The notes below the pieces were generated by a model that worked only from the letters and a program-made list of their open reading frames with translations, made no database searches and was not told the DNA's origin. Positions 25,778 to 33,121 of a DNA stretch of 34,526 nucleotides are shown here, one piece after another. The stretch is from Mycobacteroides franklinii (GTDB lineage Bacteria > Actinomycetota > Actinomycetes > Mycobacteriales > Mycobacteriaceae), in NCBI RefSeq assembly GCF_002013895.1, contig NZ_MAFQ01000027.1, positions 1 through 34,526 on the forward strand, written 5' to 3'. The position numbers and the translations under genes were made by a program. How positions within the stretch are numbered: position 1 is the stretch's first letter; each line of letters opens with the position of its first letter.

Positions 25778-25922
25778 CAGTCCTTCTCCTTCTCTCGATG
25801 ACATGAGTTCCATTCGGCTTGGCCAGCCACTGAGCTTTCAACGACTCGGCGGCACGGGCACTCGTCGCGCGACTCCGCTCGGCCAACTCGGCGGCACGTG
25901 CGCTCAGTTCCTCTTGCGTCAC
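25749..25922 (-). CDS. Hypothetical 57-residue protein of the element operon
   Basis: GTG 25922 overlaps the stop of the 83-residue gene as GTGA, so translation is probably coupled; there is no independent Shine-Dalgarno. The product begins MTQEELSARAAELAERSRAT, likely a helix with regularly spaced Ala and Leu, and ends in a basic tail with IERRRRTDVRN. No family is recognised. The call rests on the coupled start and helical pattern. The frame continues 27 bases further upstream to an in-frame ATG at 25949, which would overlap the neighbour more. Confidence 0.5.
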   Translation of the reverse strand: MTQEELSARAAELAERSRATSARAAESLKAQWLAKPNGTHVIERRRRTDVRNCRDEW

Positions 25923-26170
25923 GGGCGCTCGCCCAACAGGTTGTCCCATTTCCCTTGCGCCACTTCCAGCTCGAACTGGAGCTGCGCATCGCTTGCCTTG
26001 CGCATTTCGGCGTGTGCGTCCATCGCAGCAAGGAACTCCTCGTGAGCCGTGGGACGGTCAGTCCAATTCAGCGCTTCGATGCACATGAATGTCGCCGCGA
26101 GCGCAGCGTTGCGCTCAGCCGAGCGGGCGTATGCGGCCTGGATGGCTTCATGCTGCTCTCGTGTGTACAT
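25919..26170 (-). CDS. Hypothetical 83-residue protein of the element operon
   Basis: ATG 26170 has AAGGAGG seven bases upstream. The product (MYTREQHEAIQAAYARSAER...) is almost wholly helical, with two likely helices separated near LNWTDRPTAHEEF. Hydrophobic and charged residues alternate in the second, and it ends GKWDNLLGERP. The helix-turn-helix hairpin size is like ESX-type small proteins, but the WXG turn is not present, so this is only a similarity of shape. It follows the 666-residue protein gene after 12 bases. Confidence 0.7.
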   Translation of the reverse strand: MYTREQHEAIQAAYARSAERNAALAATFMCIEALNWTDRPTAHEEFLAAMDAHAEMRKASDAQLQFELEVAQGKWDNLLGERP

Positions 26171-26182
26171 ATCTAATCCTCC

Positions 26183-28183
26183 TTATGCCGCTTGGCTTCT
26201 CGACTGCTGGATGGACATGTAGTTCTCGCTGGCGTACACCGCTTCTCCCCAGCGGCCCGCGCTCATCGCTTCTGCGGCATCCGACAGATACCACCGACTC
26301 AGACCATCGACATAACCTTGCGGCTGAACCCCGACCCACCGACTCCCTCGGAGCCGAGCGGACTCCACGTCCAAGTCGGAGCAGCCTGCCGAGCCAATAG
26401 CAGCCCGAGCGAACACCCTCAGAGCCTCCGCGTCCGTCACACCCTCACGACCACGAGAAACCTTGCATTCCAGCAACTCCCCACCCTGCACCAGTTCCCG
26501 ATACTGCTCGGCGGACTGGCTGTTCTCGTCGGCGGGCACGGTGCTCAACATGCTTTCGAGTTCCCATCCATAGGGAATGAGGCTGGTGAGCTTGTCCGCG
26601 ACCATGAGGCTGCCCTCAAGGTCGGAATGAGTTGAGATTCCTGTCATCTCGTCCAACGGGGTCACCTCGGCGGGCAGGAGGATGCCCGCTGGGTGGATAG
26701 ACAGGGCGTCTGCCGTGGCATAGACGATGCGACTCTCGAACCCCCGCCGAATGCTGGCCACAGCGAGTGGCTGAGCCCACCCCGCCTGCTCGAATTGGTG
26801 ACAGAGTGAAGCCAGCGCACGGTGCAGGCGAGCCTCGGGTTCGGGCAGGTAAGCGATGAATAGTGCCGTCACAGAGGTGTTCTCATCCTTGGGGAGTTCC
26901 ACACCAGGGGCCAGCCCATAAGTCCTTTGCAGCCAAGCGGCGTCCACCACGGGACCGCGTGGAGCTGGTGCTGATGCAGGAGTCTGGGGAGCACTGGGGG
27001 TCTGGACTCCTGGTGGCGGGGAGGCTGGCGTTCCCTGCGGTGCGGGTGTTACTGACTGAGTTACGGGTGGCGGGGTCGGTACTCCGCCGATTGGCGCGAG
27101 CCCCGAGGGAATTGGAGAGGTGCCGCTGGTCCCTGGAGTGAATCCCGTGCTCGCGGGCGCGAGAGGTGTGGCGGGTGCCATGCTCGTGGCGGGGAGCTGA
27201 TGTCCTACCGAGCTGGTGACCGCCGTGGCGATGTCCGATGCCACGGCGGGCAGATCAGGCAATGGAATGGACGGGGTGTTGGGCAGTCCAGGAGTGTGGT
27301 GCTCGGGGGCCTGGCGCTGCTCGGCGCCACGTGGTCCCTGTCCTGCGGGGGTGTTCAGCGGACTCGACGCCGAGCCGTGCGGGGAACTGGCGCTCGGAGA
27401 TATCGGAGTGCTCGCTGGACCGCTCCCCGAGATGAGTCCCGCGAGGGTTGGATTCACAGGGGCTGCGGGAGCACTGGTACTCCCTGGTGCGCTTGGCGTG
27501 CTTGGTAACTCGACAGTCGAGGTGCTCATCGCACGGGGCATTTCCGGCAGGCGTTGCGCCTCGACGACGGGGTGTTGGCCTGTGTTATAGGCCGTCACGA
27601 CCGCGTGAGGATCAGGCTGCTGAGCGCTCGGCGTCATGGGAACACTCGTGTAGCTCGGAGTGGTGGAAGCTCCTGGCGCGCCTGCAAGGCTGTGGCCAAT
27701 GTCGTCAAGGTCGGTGGTCAGCTTGCTTGCGACACCAGCGATGTCATCCCTGTACTTCGCGGTGAGGTCTGTTGATGACGGTGTAACAGCGGTGCCAGCC
27801 GTCTCGCTGGTGATGGCGTCTTTGATTTCGCTCGTACCCGTACTGACAAGATTCGCGATGTGCTTCTTGGCCGCACGAATCTTCCCGGCGGCGTCCAACA
27901 TCCATCCAGAGATTGCGGTGAAGTCGGCACTCTCCTGGCGGAGCTGGCCCGCGATGCTCGAATATCCTTCTGACACACTGTTAGCTGTCCTGCCCTGCAT
28001 GCCTTCATCGGTCTGACGCTTAGCATCGTCAGCAGATTCGGCCTGTGTTCGGGCAGCGGTCGATGCGTCATCCGCCACGACCTCAGCGACGTGGTACGCG
28101 CTCTCCGACTCAGATGGCCAGTGCGTTCCAATCAGGGCATACGGGTCATCGAGAGGCATCTCGACATCGGGTTTTGGTGCCAT
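26183..28183 (-). CDS. Large protein with helical (WXG100/PPE-like) N-terminus, Pro/Ser/Thr linker and Rv3899c/Rv2082-like C-terminus
   Basis: The 666-residue product has three parts. Residues about 1-165 are helical and Ala-rich, with THWPSESESAYHVAEVV and SEGYSSIAGQLRQESADFTAI; this is the size and pattern of the helical bundle in mycobacterial type VII substrates, and YHVAE fits the loose YxxxD/E secretion pattern. About 165-430 is a Pro/Ser/Thr-rich disordered linker. About 430-666 is a folded domain with FIAYLPEPEARLHRAL, RRGFESRIVYATADALSI, HPAGILLPAEVTPLDEM and GSRWVGVQPQGYVDGLSRW, resembling from memory the DUF5631/DUF5632 part of Rv3899c, Rv2082 and Rv0029. ATG 28183 follows the lipoprotein stop after three bases. 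There is no Sec signal peptide, so export would have to be type VII; this is inference. Confidence 0.8.
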   Translation of the reverse strand: MAPKPDVEMPLDDPYALIGTHWPSESESAYHVAEVVADDASTAARTQAESADDAKRQTDEGMQGRTANSVSEGYSSIAGQLRQESADFTAISGWMLDAAGKIRAAKKHIANLVSTGTSEIKDAITSETAGTAVTPSSTDLTAKYRDDIAGVASKLTTDLDDIGHSLAGAPGASTTPSYTSVPMTPSAQQPDPHAVVTAYNTGQHPVVEAQRLPEMPRAMSTSTVELPSTPSAPGSTSAPAAPVNPTLAGLISGSGPASTPISPSASSPHGSASSPLNTPAGQGPRGAEQRQAPEHHTPGLPNTPSIPLPDLPAVASDIATAVTSSVGHQLPATSMAPATPLAPASTGFTPGTSGTSPIPSGLAPIGGVPTPPPVTQSVTPAPQGTPASPPPGVQTPSAPQTPASAPAPRGPVVDAAWLQRTYGLAPGVELPKDENTSVTALFIAYLPEPEARLHRALASLCHQFEQAGWAQPLAVASIRRGFESRIVYATADALSIHPAGILLPAEVTPLDEMTGISTHSDLEGSLMVADKLTSLIPYGWELESMLSTVPADENSQSAEQYRELVQGGELLECKVSRGREGVTDAEALRVFARAAIGSAGCSDLDVESARLRGSRWVGVQPQGYVDGLSRWYLSDAAEAMSAGRWGEAVYASENYMSIQQSRSQAA

Positions 28184-28186
28184 CAG

Positions 28187-28702
28187 TCAGGAACATCCTT
28201 CGGGGTACGTCTTGTCGATAGAATCTGTAATGTCATGTCCTGCAATCAACTCGGATTTGACATGCTCGACGTATCTCGTGAACCCGTCCAACATGGACTT
28301 ATCGTCAGGACTATTCGCGTCGATAATGTCCGCGCGAGTCGCAGCCAGTTCCTGTGTCACCCACCCCAACTTGCTCCGCACCCATTCCCCAGACCCTGGA
28401 CTACGGACACCCGTGAGCTGCCGAGCAACGCTCGCATCGTCGGGAAGCACCAATCCTGGTGACGCTGTTGCATTTCCAATAACAACGCGTGAGCAGTCTG
28501 GCATCGGATGACTCGCCCACACCTGCTCCACGTCCACCAGGCCCTGAGCCGACGCCGAACTGATCGTCCCCGCCGCGCTCGCCCCCGTGGGGGTGGTGGG
28601 GTGAGTCGAGCACCCCACCACCCCGAGTCCCACGCCGAGCGCGGCGACCAGGGACACGAGATACCTTGTGTCCGGCCGGGATTGATAGATAGTCATGGTC
28701 AC
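28187..28702 (-). CDS. Putative lipoprotein of the element operon
   Basis: The 171-residue product starts at GTG 28702 (ATG 28696 is a near alternative) and carries a signal peptide ending in a lipobox, VVGCS, with Cys31 as the lipid-modified residue. The mature part begins with a Thr/Ser/Ala-rich spacer, then a helical domain with DVEQVWASHPMPDCSRVVIG and LTGVRSPGSGEWVRSKLGWV, and ends in a Cys near the C-terminus (PEGCS). The two mature cysteines may pair. It would be anchored on the outer face of the membrane. No family is recognised. It lies three bases behind the 67-residue secreted protein gene. Confidence 0.8.
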   Translation of the reverse strand: MTMTIYQSRPDTRYLVSLVAALGVGLGVVGCSTHPTTPTGASAAGTISSASAQGLVDVEQVWASHPMPDCSRVVIGNATASPGLVLPDDASVARQLTGVRSPGSGEWVRSKLGWVTQELAATRADIIDANSPDDKSMLDGFTRYVEHVKSELIAGHDITDSIDKTYPEGCS

Positions 28703-28705
28703 ACG

Positions 28706-28909
28706 CTATCCCCTCGTGCGGGTCTCTGGGGTAGACCAGTCCCCTGGACCATCGACCAGTTCCCCTGTCGGAGGAACTCCGACGATTAAATCGCACGAGT
28801 GGGTGTCCAGCTCGGGTGACCAGGTGCACCAGGGTTGCGGGTCGGCACCAGCGGGCGGAGCGCTCAGGATGCCGAGAGCCATGACACCCGCTGCGACAAG
28901 TCTTTTCAT
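28706..28909 (-). CDS. Small secreted two-cysteine protein (67 residues)
   Basis: ATG 28909 overlaps the stop of the upstream gene as ATGA. The product has a signal peptide MKRLVAAGVMALGILSAPP with a likely cleavage in AGADP (after residue 22). The mature 45 residues hold two cysteines (PWCTW and HSCDLIVG) and an acidic Pro-rich tail. A longer frame from 29014 would add a non-homologous basic segment that overlaps the neighbour. It shares signal, length class and cysteine count with the gene just upstream, so the two look like a related pair. Function is unknown. Confidence 0.65.
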   Translation of the reverse strand: MKRLVAAGVMALGILSAPPAGADPQPWCTWSPELDTHSCDLIVGVPPTGELVDGPGDWSTPETRTRG

Positions 28910-29163
28910 CGTCCCGCCCCCGTCCACACGGGGGAAGCCGATGGGACATGGATGTAGGACGGGGGTTGCCCCATGTCCTTGCCGTGCGTGGCGCGGCACA
29001 GGTCGAAATCCCAAGCGTCGGCGCAGGACTTTGGGTTCGGGTGGTCCTGGTAGCCCCCAGGAGTCGGGGTTGGTGTCGGGTCAGCGCCCGCGAGCGGGGC
29101 GGTGAGAAGACCGACCGCCGCTGCGCTCGCTGCCACGGCTGCGAGGATCAGGTTTTTCTTCAT
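28906..29163 (-). CDS. Small secreted two-cysteine protein (85 residues)
   Basis: ATG 29163 begins a signal peptide, MKKNLILAAVAASAAAVGLL, with likely cleavage after AGA (residue 27). The mature part starts DPTPTPTPGGY and holds two cysteines in KSCADAWDFDLCRATHG, then ends in a Pro/Ser-rich tail. It is followed, with an ATGA overlap, by the 67-residue protein gene. The ribosome site is poor (GAAGAGAA) and lies in a tandem 10-base repeat that duplicates the start region. It resembles small exported mycobacterial proteins of unknown role. Confidence 0.7.
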   Translation of the reverse strand: MKKNLILAAVAASAAAVGLLTAPLAGADPTPTPTPGGYQDHPNPKSCADAWDFDLCRATHGKDMGQPPSYIHVPSASPVWTGAGR

Positions 29164-29178
29164 TTCTCTTCATTTCTC
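29159..29178. repeat. Perfect 10-bp tandem duplication over a start codon
   Basis: TTCATTTCTC occurs twice without a gap (29159-29168 and 29169-29178). It duplicates the ATG of the 85-residue gene with its purine-rich leader, placing a second ATG 10 bases upstream and out of frame. Confidence 0.8.
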
Positions 29179-29213
29179 TGATGGTCGGTCAGATGTTTTG
29201 TCTGGGTTGAGGC

Positions 29214-29936
29214 CTACTTGCCGCCGAGCCTGTCCATGAGAGAGCCACTCGGGGCGGGCTGCACGGGAACGCTCGTCGGCTCGGGATACGGAACCACCTC
29301 GGGGACAGGCGTGCTCGTGATGGCGGGGTAGCTCATCACCGAATTCTCCGGAAGCTGGTCGTAGTCCTGCACTCCGAGCCGAGCCATTTCGGTCAGTTCG
29401 GTGGTGGTCGGGTAACGGCGGGGCAAGGCACCCGCACGCTCGCGGGCTTCCTCGCGCTCTTCCCAGCGGTCGAGCACAGCTTCCTCGGCGGAGTTGCGGG
29501 GAGTCGGGTACTGACCGTCGTCGCCGCCGTCGTCATCATCGTCGTCGTCGCGCGCCGTGCGTGCGGAACTCCCGCCGTCGAGCGTCGTGCCCCACCACAG
29601 CAATCCACCGATAGCGGCGATGGTTCCGACGAGCCAAACCCACCAGGGTATTCCACTGCCGCCGCCCGTGCTCTTCGACGGTGCGGGCTTTGTGGTCGTG
29701 GTCGGTGTCACCGTGACGGTGTGAGTAGCGGTCGCAGGTGGTGTGTAGCTCGGCAGGTTCTTCTCCCACTGCCTGGCATCGTCATATCCAGGATCCCCGG
29801 GGTACAAAGTCGTGGGCGCAGCAGCGGCCACGGGCATCGCGCCCGTCGTGCCGTCCTCGGTGGCGAGCATCGTCAGCGGGACAGCGGCCAGGACGGCGCT
29901 CAGTCCAACCACCGCGCCAATTCGCTTGAGAGTCAT
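29214..29936 (-). CDS. Two-segment membrane protein with Thr-rich outer loop and acidic tail
   Basis: ATG 29936 has an excellent AGGAGG site and overlaps the stop of the RuvC-like gene as ATGA. The 240-residue product has a hydrophobic N-terminus (about 5-24), a loop with LYPGDPGYDDARQWEKNLPSY and a run of Thr and Pro (70-92), a second TM helix (about 97-117, PWWVWLVGTIAAIGGLLWW), then an Asp run of seven residues and a Pro-rich tail with repeated VPxPxP motifs. The likely topology is outer loop between two spans with the acidic tail in the cytoplasm. No family is recognised. Position between the translocase module and the secreted proteins suggests an envelope part of the transfer machinery, by inference. 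Confidence 0.75.
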   Translation of the reverse strand: MTLKRIGAVVGLSAVLAAVPLTMLATEDGTTGAMPVAAAAPTTLYPGDPGYDDARQWEKNLPSYTPPATATHTVTVTPTTTTKPAPSKSTGGGSGIPWWVWLVGTIAAIGGLLWWGTTLDGGSSARTARDDDDDDDGGDDGQYPTPRNSAEEAVLDRWEEREEARERAGALPRRYPTTTELTEMARLGVQDYDQLPENSVMSYPAITSTPVPEVVPYPEPTSVPVQPAPSGSLMDRLGGK

Positions 29937-30574
29937 GCTGATACCTCCTGAATAGAGTGCTTCTGGTGCCATTCGGCAGCCGAGCTGGGCAGTGTCCACG
30001 TGCTCGGGAGAACCATCAGCTTCAAGTTTTTGAGTCGGTCGTCCGTCACGTCGAGTCGGGTTGGGATGCCCACAGCCAGGGCTCCTGCCGCAGCCAGTGC
30101 GACTGTGCTCCAGCGGAATCGGCTGTCCAAGTCCGTTGTGTCGATGCCCGTGAACTTGTCCTTCATCGTCTTCGTGACCGACTCGCGTCCTGCTGTCCCA
30201 CCGACGAATCGACCCAACACCCATTTCACCAAAGTCATCGGGGGGATCTCGCTTACCTTGATATCCGCGTCCACCAGTCGTCGCATGATCTCGCCCGAAA
30301 GCATCATGCGCCGAGGGCCGCTGGGATCCTCGTGGATGGGGTCGCAGAGGGGTTTCATCATCACAACGAGAGCTGGCTTCCCGCTGCGGAGAACAGAATC
30401 CAGCACACCCTCGGCGGTCTGCGTGGTGCGGTGAACGGTAGCCGCGATGCTCCTGTTGCTGTTCGCCGAGGGCGCGGGAACCCACTTCACCAGAGGGATT
30501 GGAGAGTCCTCGGCTATCAGGACAATCGAGCACCCCGAGGTCACAGGGTCAAGTGCGACGACATGCCTGCTCAT
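29933..30574 (-). CDS. RuvC-like RNase H-fold protein (putative Holliday-junction resolvase)
   Basis: The 213-residue product begins MSRHVVALDPVTSGCSIVLI, a first beta strand with Asp9 where RuvC-fold nucleases place a catalytic Asp. It continues with a KPALVVMM strand, then the RuvC-like block PPMTLVKWVLGRFVGGTAGRE followed by VTKTMKDKF, and DTTDLDSRFRWSTVALAAAGAL, in which Asp148 or Asp150 could be the last acidic ligand. The usual Glu after the second core strand is not evident, so it may be a diverged or inactive member. ATG 30574 overlaps the translocase stop as ATGA. A resolvase would fit processing of element DNA in transfer or excision. The assignment is by motif layout and needs a profile search. 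Confidence 0.55.
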   Translation of the reverse strand: MSRHVVALDPVTSGCSIVLIAEDSPIPLVKWVPAPSANSNRSIAATVHRTTQTAEGVLDSVLRSGKPALVVMMKPLCDPIHEDPSGPRRMMLSGEIMRRLVDADIKVSEIPPMTLVKWVLGRFVGGTAGRESVTKTMKDKFTGIDTTDLDSRFRWSTVALAAAGALAVGIPTRLDVTDDRLKNLKLMVLPSTWTLPSSAAEWHQKHSIQEVSA

Positions 30575-32688
30575 AGTGAATACCCCCCTGCGGATGGTCT
30601 TTTCGTCACCGTGTTCTCCTCTGATTTCTCGGTCTGCTCTTGTTCCTCGACCGACTCGGACTGCTCGTCGGCGGGTGCGGGTACAGGGGGCGTGACAGGG
30701 CTTTTAGTGGTCGAGCCCGGTCGGGGTTTCAGCGTGCCGATCTGTTCTCCGCCCGCCCACTGGTCGCTCAGTGGGTCGAACTTTTCAGCTCCAGCAAGGA
30801 GGTTGCCTCCGCTGTCGGTAAGCACGACAACCTCGGTGTCCGCGATGGTCTCAGCGCCACCCTTACGCCAGTCCGCAGTGGCTTTGATGCCGAGCCTGGG
30901 ATACAGACTCGGCAGTGAGCCAGCGACTTTCGCGCTCTGCTCCCAGATGGTGCGAACCTCATCTGAGGGTGCCTTCGCCAACACCACCGAGCCAGGTGAG
31001 TAGGAGTAGGGGGTTTGCACCTCCACAACCTGCTTGCCGACCCTATCGACGTACAACGCACGTCCTGGGTGGGTCAACCGCCCACCGATACGGCGTGCAT
31101 CATCGCGCAGATTCTCCGGAACGAAGGTTCCCGTGACAGTGCGCTCCCCTGGCACACCCAGCAAGACAGCAAGGCCGAACTGGTCCTGCAACGACACAGG
31201 AATGGTGTCGGCGTAAACGTCCTGCGCGGCGATGAGCACCACGATCCTTGCTTCCCTGCCCACTCGGATAATCCGTGCCAGCCGTGCCATGAACAGCTCC
31301 AGCCCGTTCTTCTTATCCAGCTCGGAGACCTCCGATTTCATGGTTCCGAACTCGTCGAGCACGAGGAGGATGCCCGGGTATCGGGCATACGGTTCTGCCG
31401 TCGTGCGCTTGGCGATCTTCGCCTCGGCACGACGCCGCTCCAATTCGGCACACACCTCGGCCACGAGCAGAAGATGCTGCGCGGGCTCGCTACTGACCAT
31501 CCGCACATTCGGCTGCTCGGCCAAAGCCGCGTAGTCCGAGCCCTTGCCGTCGCCGAGATAAATCTCCCACCCGCTGAGCCGAAACTGCTCAACAACGCTG
31601 CGCACCCACACCGACTTACCGACACCAGGCTGCCCCGCCGCGATGCAATGCCGAGTGCTGGTGACAGTGGGAGCGATCAGGTTGCCTCGTGCATCCCACC
31701 CCACGGGCCAGCGCGCCTCGGGCACCCGACGAACGGCGTCATCCACAGTGGCAGCGGGCACAGGCGCCGGAAGCGCAGCCGCGTCGGGAAAGGCACTCGG
31801 AGCATCGTCAAAGCGCATCACCACCCCGCCATCGGCGGTATCCGCGAGTCGCAAATTCGAGGAGTCCATGCCCGCCGCGCGGAACCCATTGCGCAGCAGG
31901 TCGAGACCCTTTGTCCACTTCGCCGCGCTCGCATTCGAGCTGTGGGAGAACGCCAGCTCCAACCCGTCCTGACCAATCTCAACACCCGCGATGGACGGAA
32001 TCCCGACCGTGGCGACTTTCCGCTCGACTGCCCCATACCGTCCACTGAGTGTCTCCGAGGTCGTCTGCGAGTCCGCGATTCCAGCGCTCTCCGCCAACCT
32101 CGCGAACCAGTCGTCATCCCTCAACGTGCCGAGAATTCCGTATCGCTGCTGCACGTCCCCGTGCCACAGCTCAGCCACTGTTCTCGCCCACGCCATGAAC
32201 TCCGCGTCGTCCAACAATGTCGCGTCCAGTCCCGCGAACACGTCAGGGCAGCTATCGGTCTCGACCAATCCACCGTTTGGTCGCAGCACCGCGAGGGGGC
32301 CAGCATCCGAGCGACCAACACCCAACCGCGCGGCGAGCGCGGGCGGGCACGCAGCGCGCCAGTGCCACACGATCACGCCCGACGCCAAGGCGCGGGTCGC
32401 TCCCGTGTACCGCACTACGGGCTGTCCCAACAAACGCTTCTCCTCAGCGGCGAATCGCTTGCCGACCTCGGCCACCGCGCGGTCGGCGTCCGCCTGTGCC
32501 CGCGCCATGATGGTCTTCACGCGCTCGGCGGTGCGCTCGCGTTCGGCATCGGCCTGGTCGGCGTCGCGGAGCAGGTCACGGTGCGCGGCTTCCGCCCTGC
32601 GGACATCCTGACGCCACATAAATTCATCGCGCGCGTGTTGCTGACGCGCCTGGGCCGCGCACCGCGCGGCGCGATTCGAGGACGCCAT
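30571..32688 (-). CDS. FtsK/SpoIIIE-family DNA translocase (TraB-like transfer protein)
   Basis: FtsK-type motors of actinomycete elements pump double-stranded DNA between cells. The 705-residue product has an N-terminal helical coiled-coil region rich in Ala, Arg and Glu (about 1-90), then an unrecognised domain, then the P-loop motor. Walker A GQPGVGKS lies at about 352-359, a sensor-like GDGKGSDY follows, and Walker B GILLVLDEFG is near 440. An RLARIIRVGREARI segment and IAAQDVYADTIP complete the FtsK signature. No strong TM helices are visible; the small neighbour may anchor it. I chose ATG 32688, which overlaps the previous stop as TGATG with AGGTGG five bases upstream; ATG 32697 is an alternative. 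The C-terminal tail is Pro/Glu-rich and lacks a clear FtsK-gamma domain. Confidence 0.9.
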   Translation of the reverse strand: MASSNRAARCAAQARQQHARDEFMWRQDVRRAEAAHRDLLRDADQADAERERTAERVKTIMARAQADADRAVAEVGKRFAAEEKRLLGQPVVRYTGATRALASGVIVWHWRAACPPALAARLGVGRSDAGPLAVLRPNGGLVETDSCPDVFAGLDATLLDDAEFMAWARTVAELWHGDVQQRYGILGTLRDDDWFARLAESAGIADSQTTSETLSGRYGAVERKVATVGIPSIAGVEIGQDGLELAFSHSSNASAAKWTKGLDLLRNGFRAAGMDSSNLRLADTADGGVVMRFDDAPSAFPDAAALPAPVPAATVDDAVRRVPEARWPVGWDARGNLIAPTVTSTRHCIAAGQPGVGKSVWVRSVVEQFRLSGWEIYLGDGKGSDYAALAEQPNVRMVSSEPAQHLLLVAEVCAELERRRAEAKIAKRTTAEPYARYPGILLVLDEFGTMKSEVSELDKKNGLELFMARLARIIRVGREARIVVLIAAQDVYADTIPVSLQDQFGLAVLLGVPGERTVTGTFVPENLRDDARRIGGRLTHPGRALYVDRVGKQVVEVQTPYSYSPGSVVLAKAPSDEVRTIWEQSAKVAGSLPSLYPRLGIKATADWRKGGAETIADTEVVVLTDSGGNLLAGAEKFDPLSDQWAGGEQIGTLKPRPGSTTKSPVTPPVPAPADEQSESVEEQEQTEKSEENTVTKRPSAGGYSL

Positions 32689-33020
32689 CACATCCACCTC
32701 GGCTCGGAGGCGAGGAACGTCATGGCGGCGCGAAGCGCCTCGCGCCCTTCAGCTTCCGCGTTCTCCTGGGCGGCACGAACCATGCGCGCCGCGCTGTGCT
32801 CGGCGGACGCGAGTTCCTCCCGAGCGTCGAATCGAGCCGAAGAAAGCTGTCCGGGGCGGGCGGGCACCGAGTAGCTCCGGGAACTCCCAGAGCCCCGAAT
32901 GGCGAGCCAGATGATGAGCCCCGCGCCCGCCAACATGACGAGACCAATGAGGCTGTACTGACCACCGAGAAGTGAGAAGCCCAGCAGCGCAAGGACTGTA
33001 ACGCCAATCCACTTGCCCAC
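32688..33020 (-). CDS. Small membrane protein, first gene of the element operon
   Basis: GTG 33020 has GGAGG nine bases upstream. The 110-residue product has two hydrophobic segments in the first 45 residues (VTVLALLGFSLLGG and LIGLVMLAGAGLIIWLAI), then a basic and Ser-rich joint and a cytoplasmic helix with FDAREELASAEHSAARMV and AQENAEAEGREALRAAM. The stop overlaps the translocase start. A membrane anchor or assembly partner for the translocase is a reasonable inference; no family is recognised. Confidence 0.75.
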   Translation of the reverse strand: MGKWIGVTVLALLGFSLLGGQYSLIGLVMLAGAGLIIWLAIRGSGSSRSYSVPARPGQLSSARFDAREELASAEHSAARMVRAAQENAEAEGREALRAAMTFLASEPRWM

Positions 33021-33093
33021 TCGGTCTCACCTCCAAAAGCCATGCTCACGGGCTGGGAGCGCTTGCGCGAGCAGTTCCGTGAGCTATTAACTA

Positions 33094-33121
33094 ATTCTAA
33101 TCAAAATATTCGCTGTGTCAA
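33094..33121 (-). promoter_or_regulatory. Near-consensus SigA-type promoter of the element operon
   Basis: On the minus strand, TTGACA (33121-33116) and TAGAAT (33099-33094) are 16 bases apart, in the most AT-rich patch of the window. Transcription would start near 33086, about 65 bases before the GTG at 33020. Confidence 0.75.

Noticed and set aside
25250..26045. Long plus-strand frames opposite the small element genes
   Set aside because: Arg/Pro/Ser/Cys-rich shadows; the minus-strand genes have strong ribosome sites and coupled stops and starts.
29937..30533. N-terminal extension of the two-segment membrane protein
   Set aside because: It overlaps the RuvC-like gene in another frame and is His/Arg/Gly-rich; the AGGAGG before ATG 29936 and the signal-like N-terminus fix the start.
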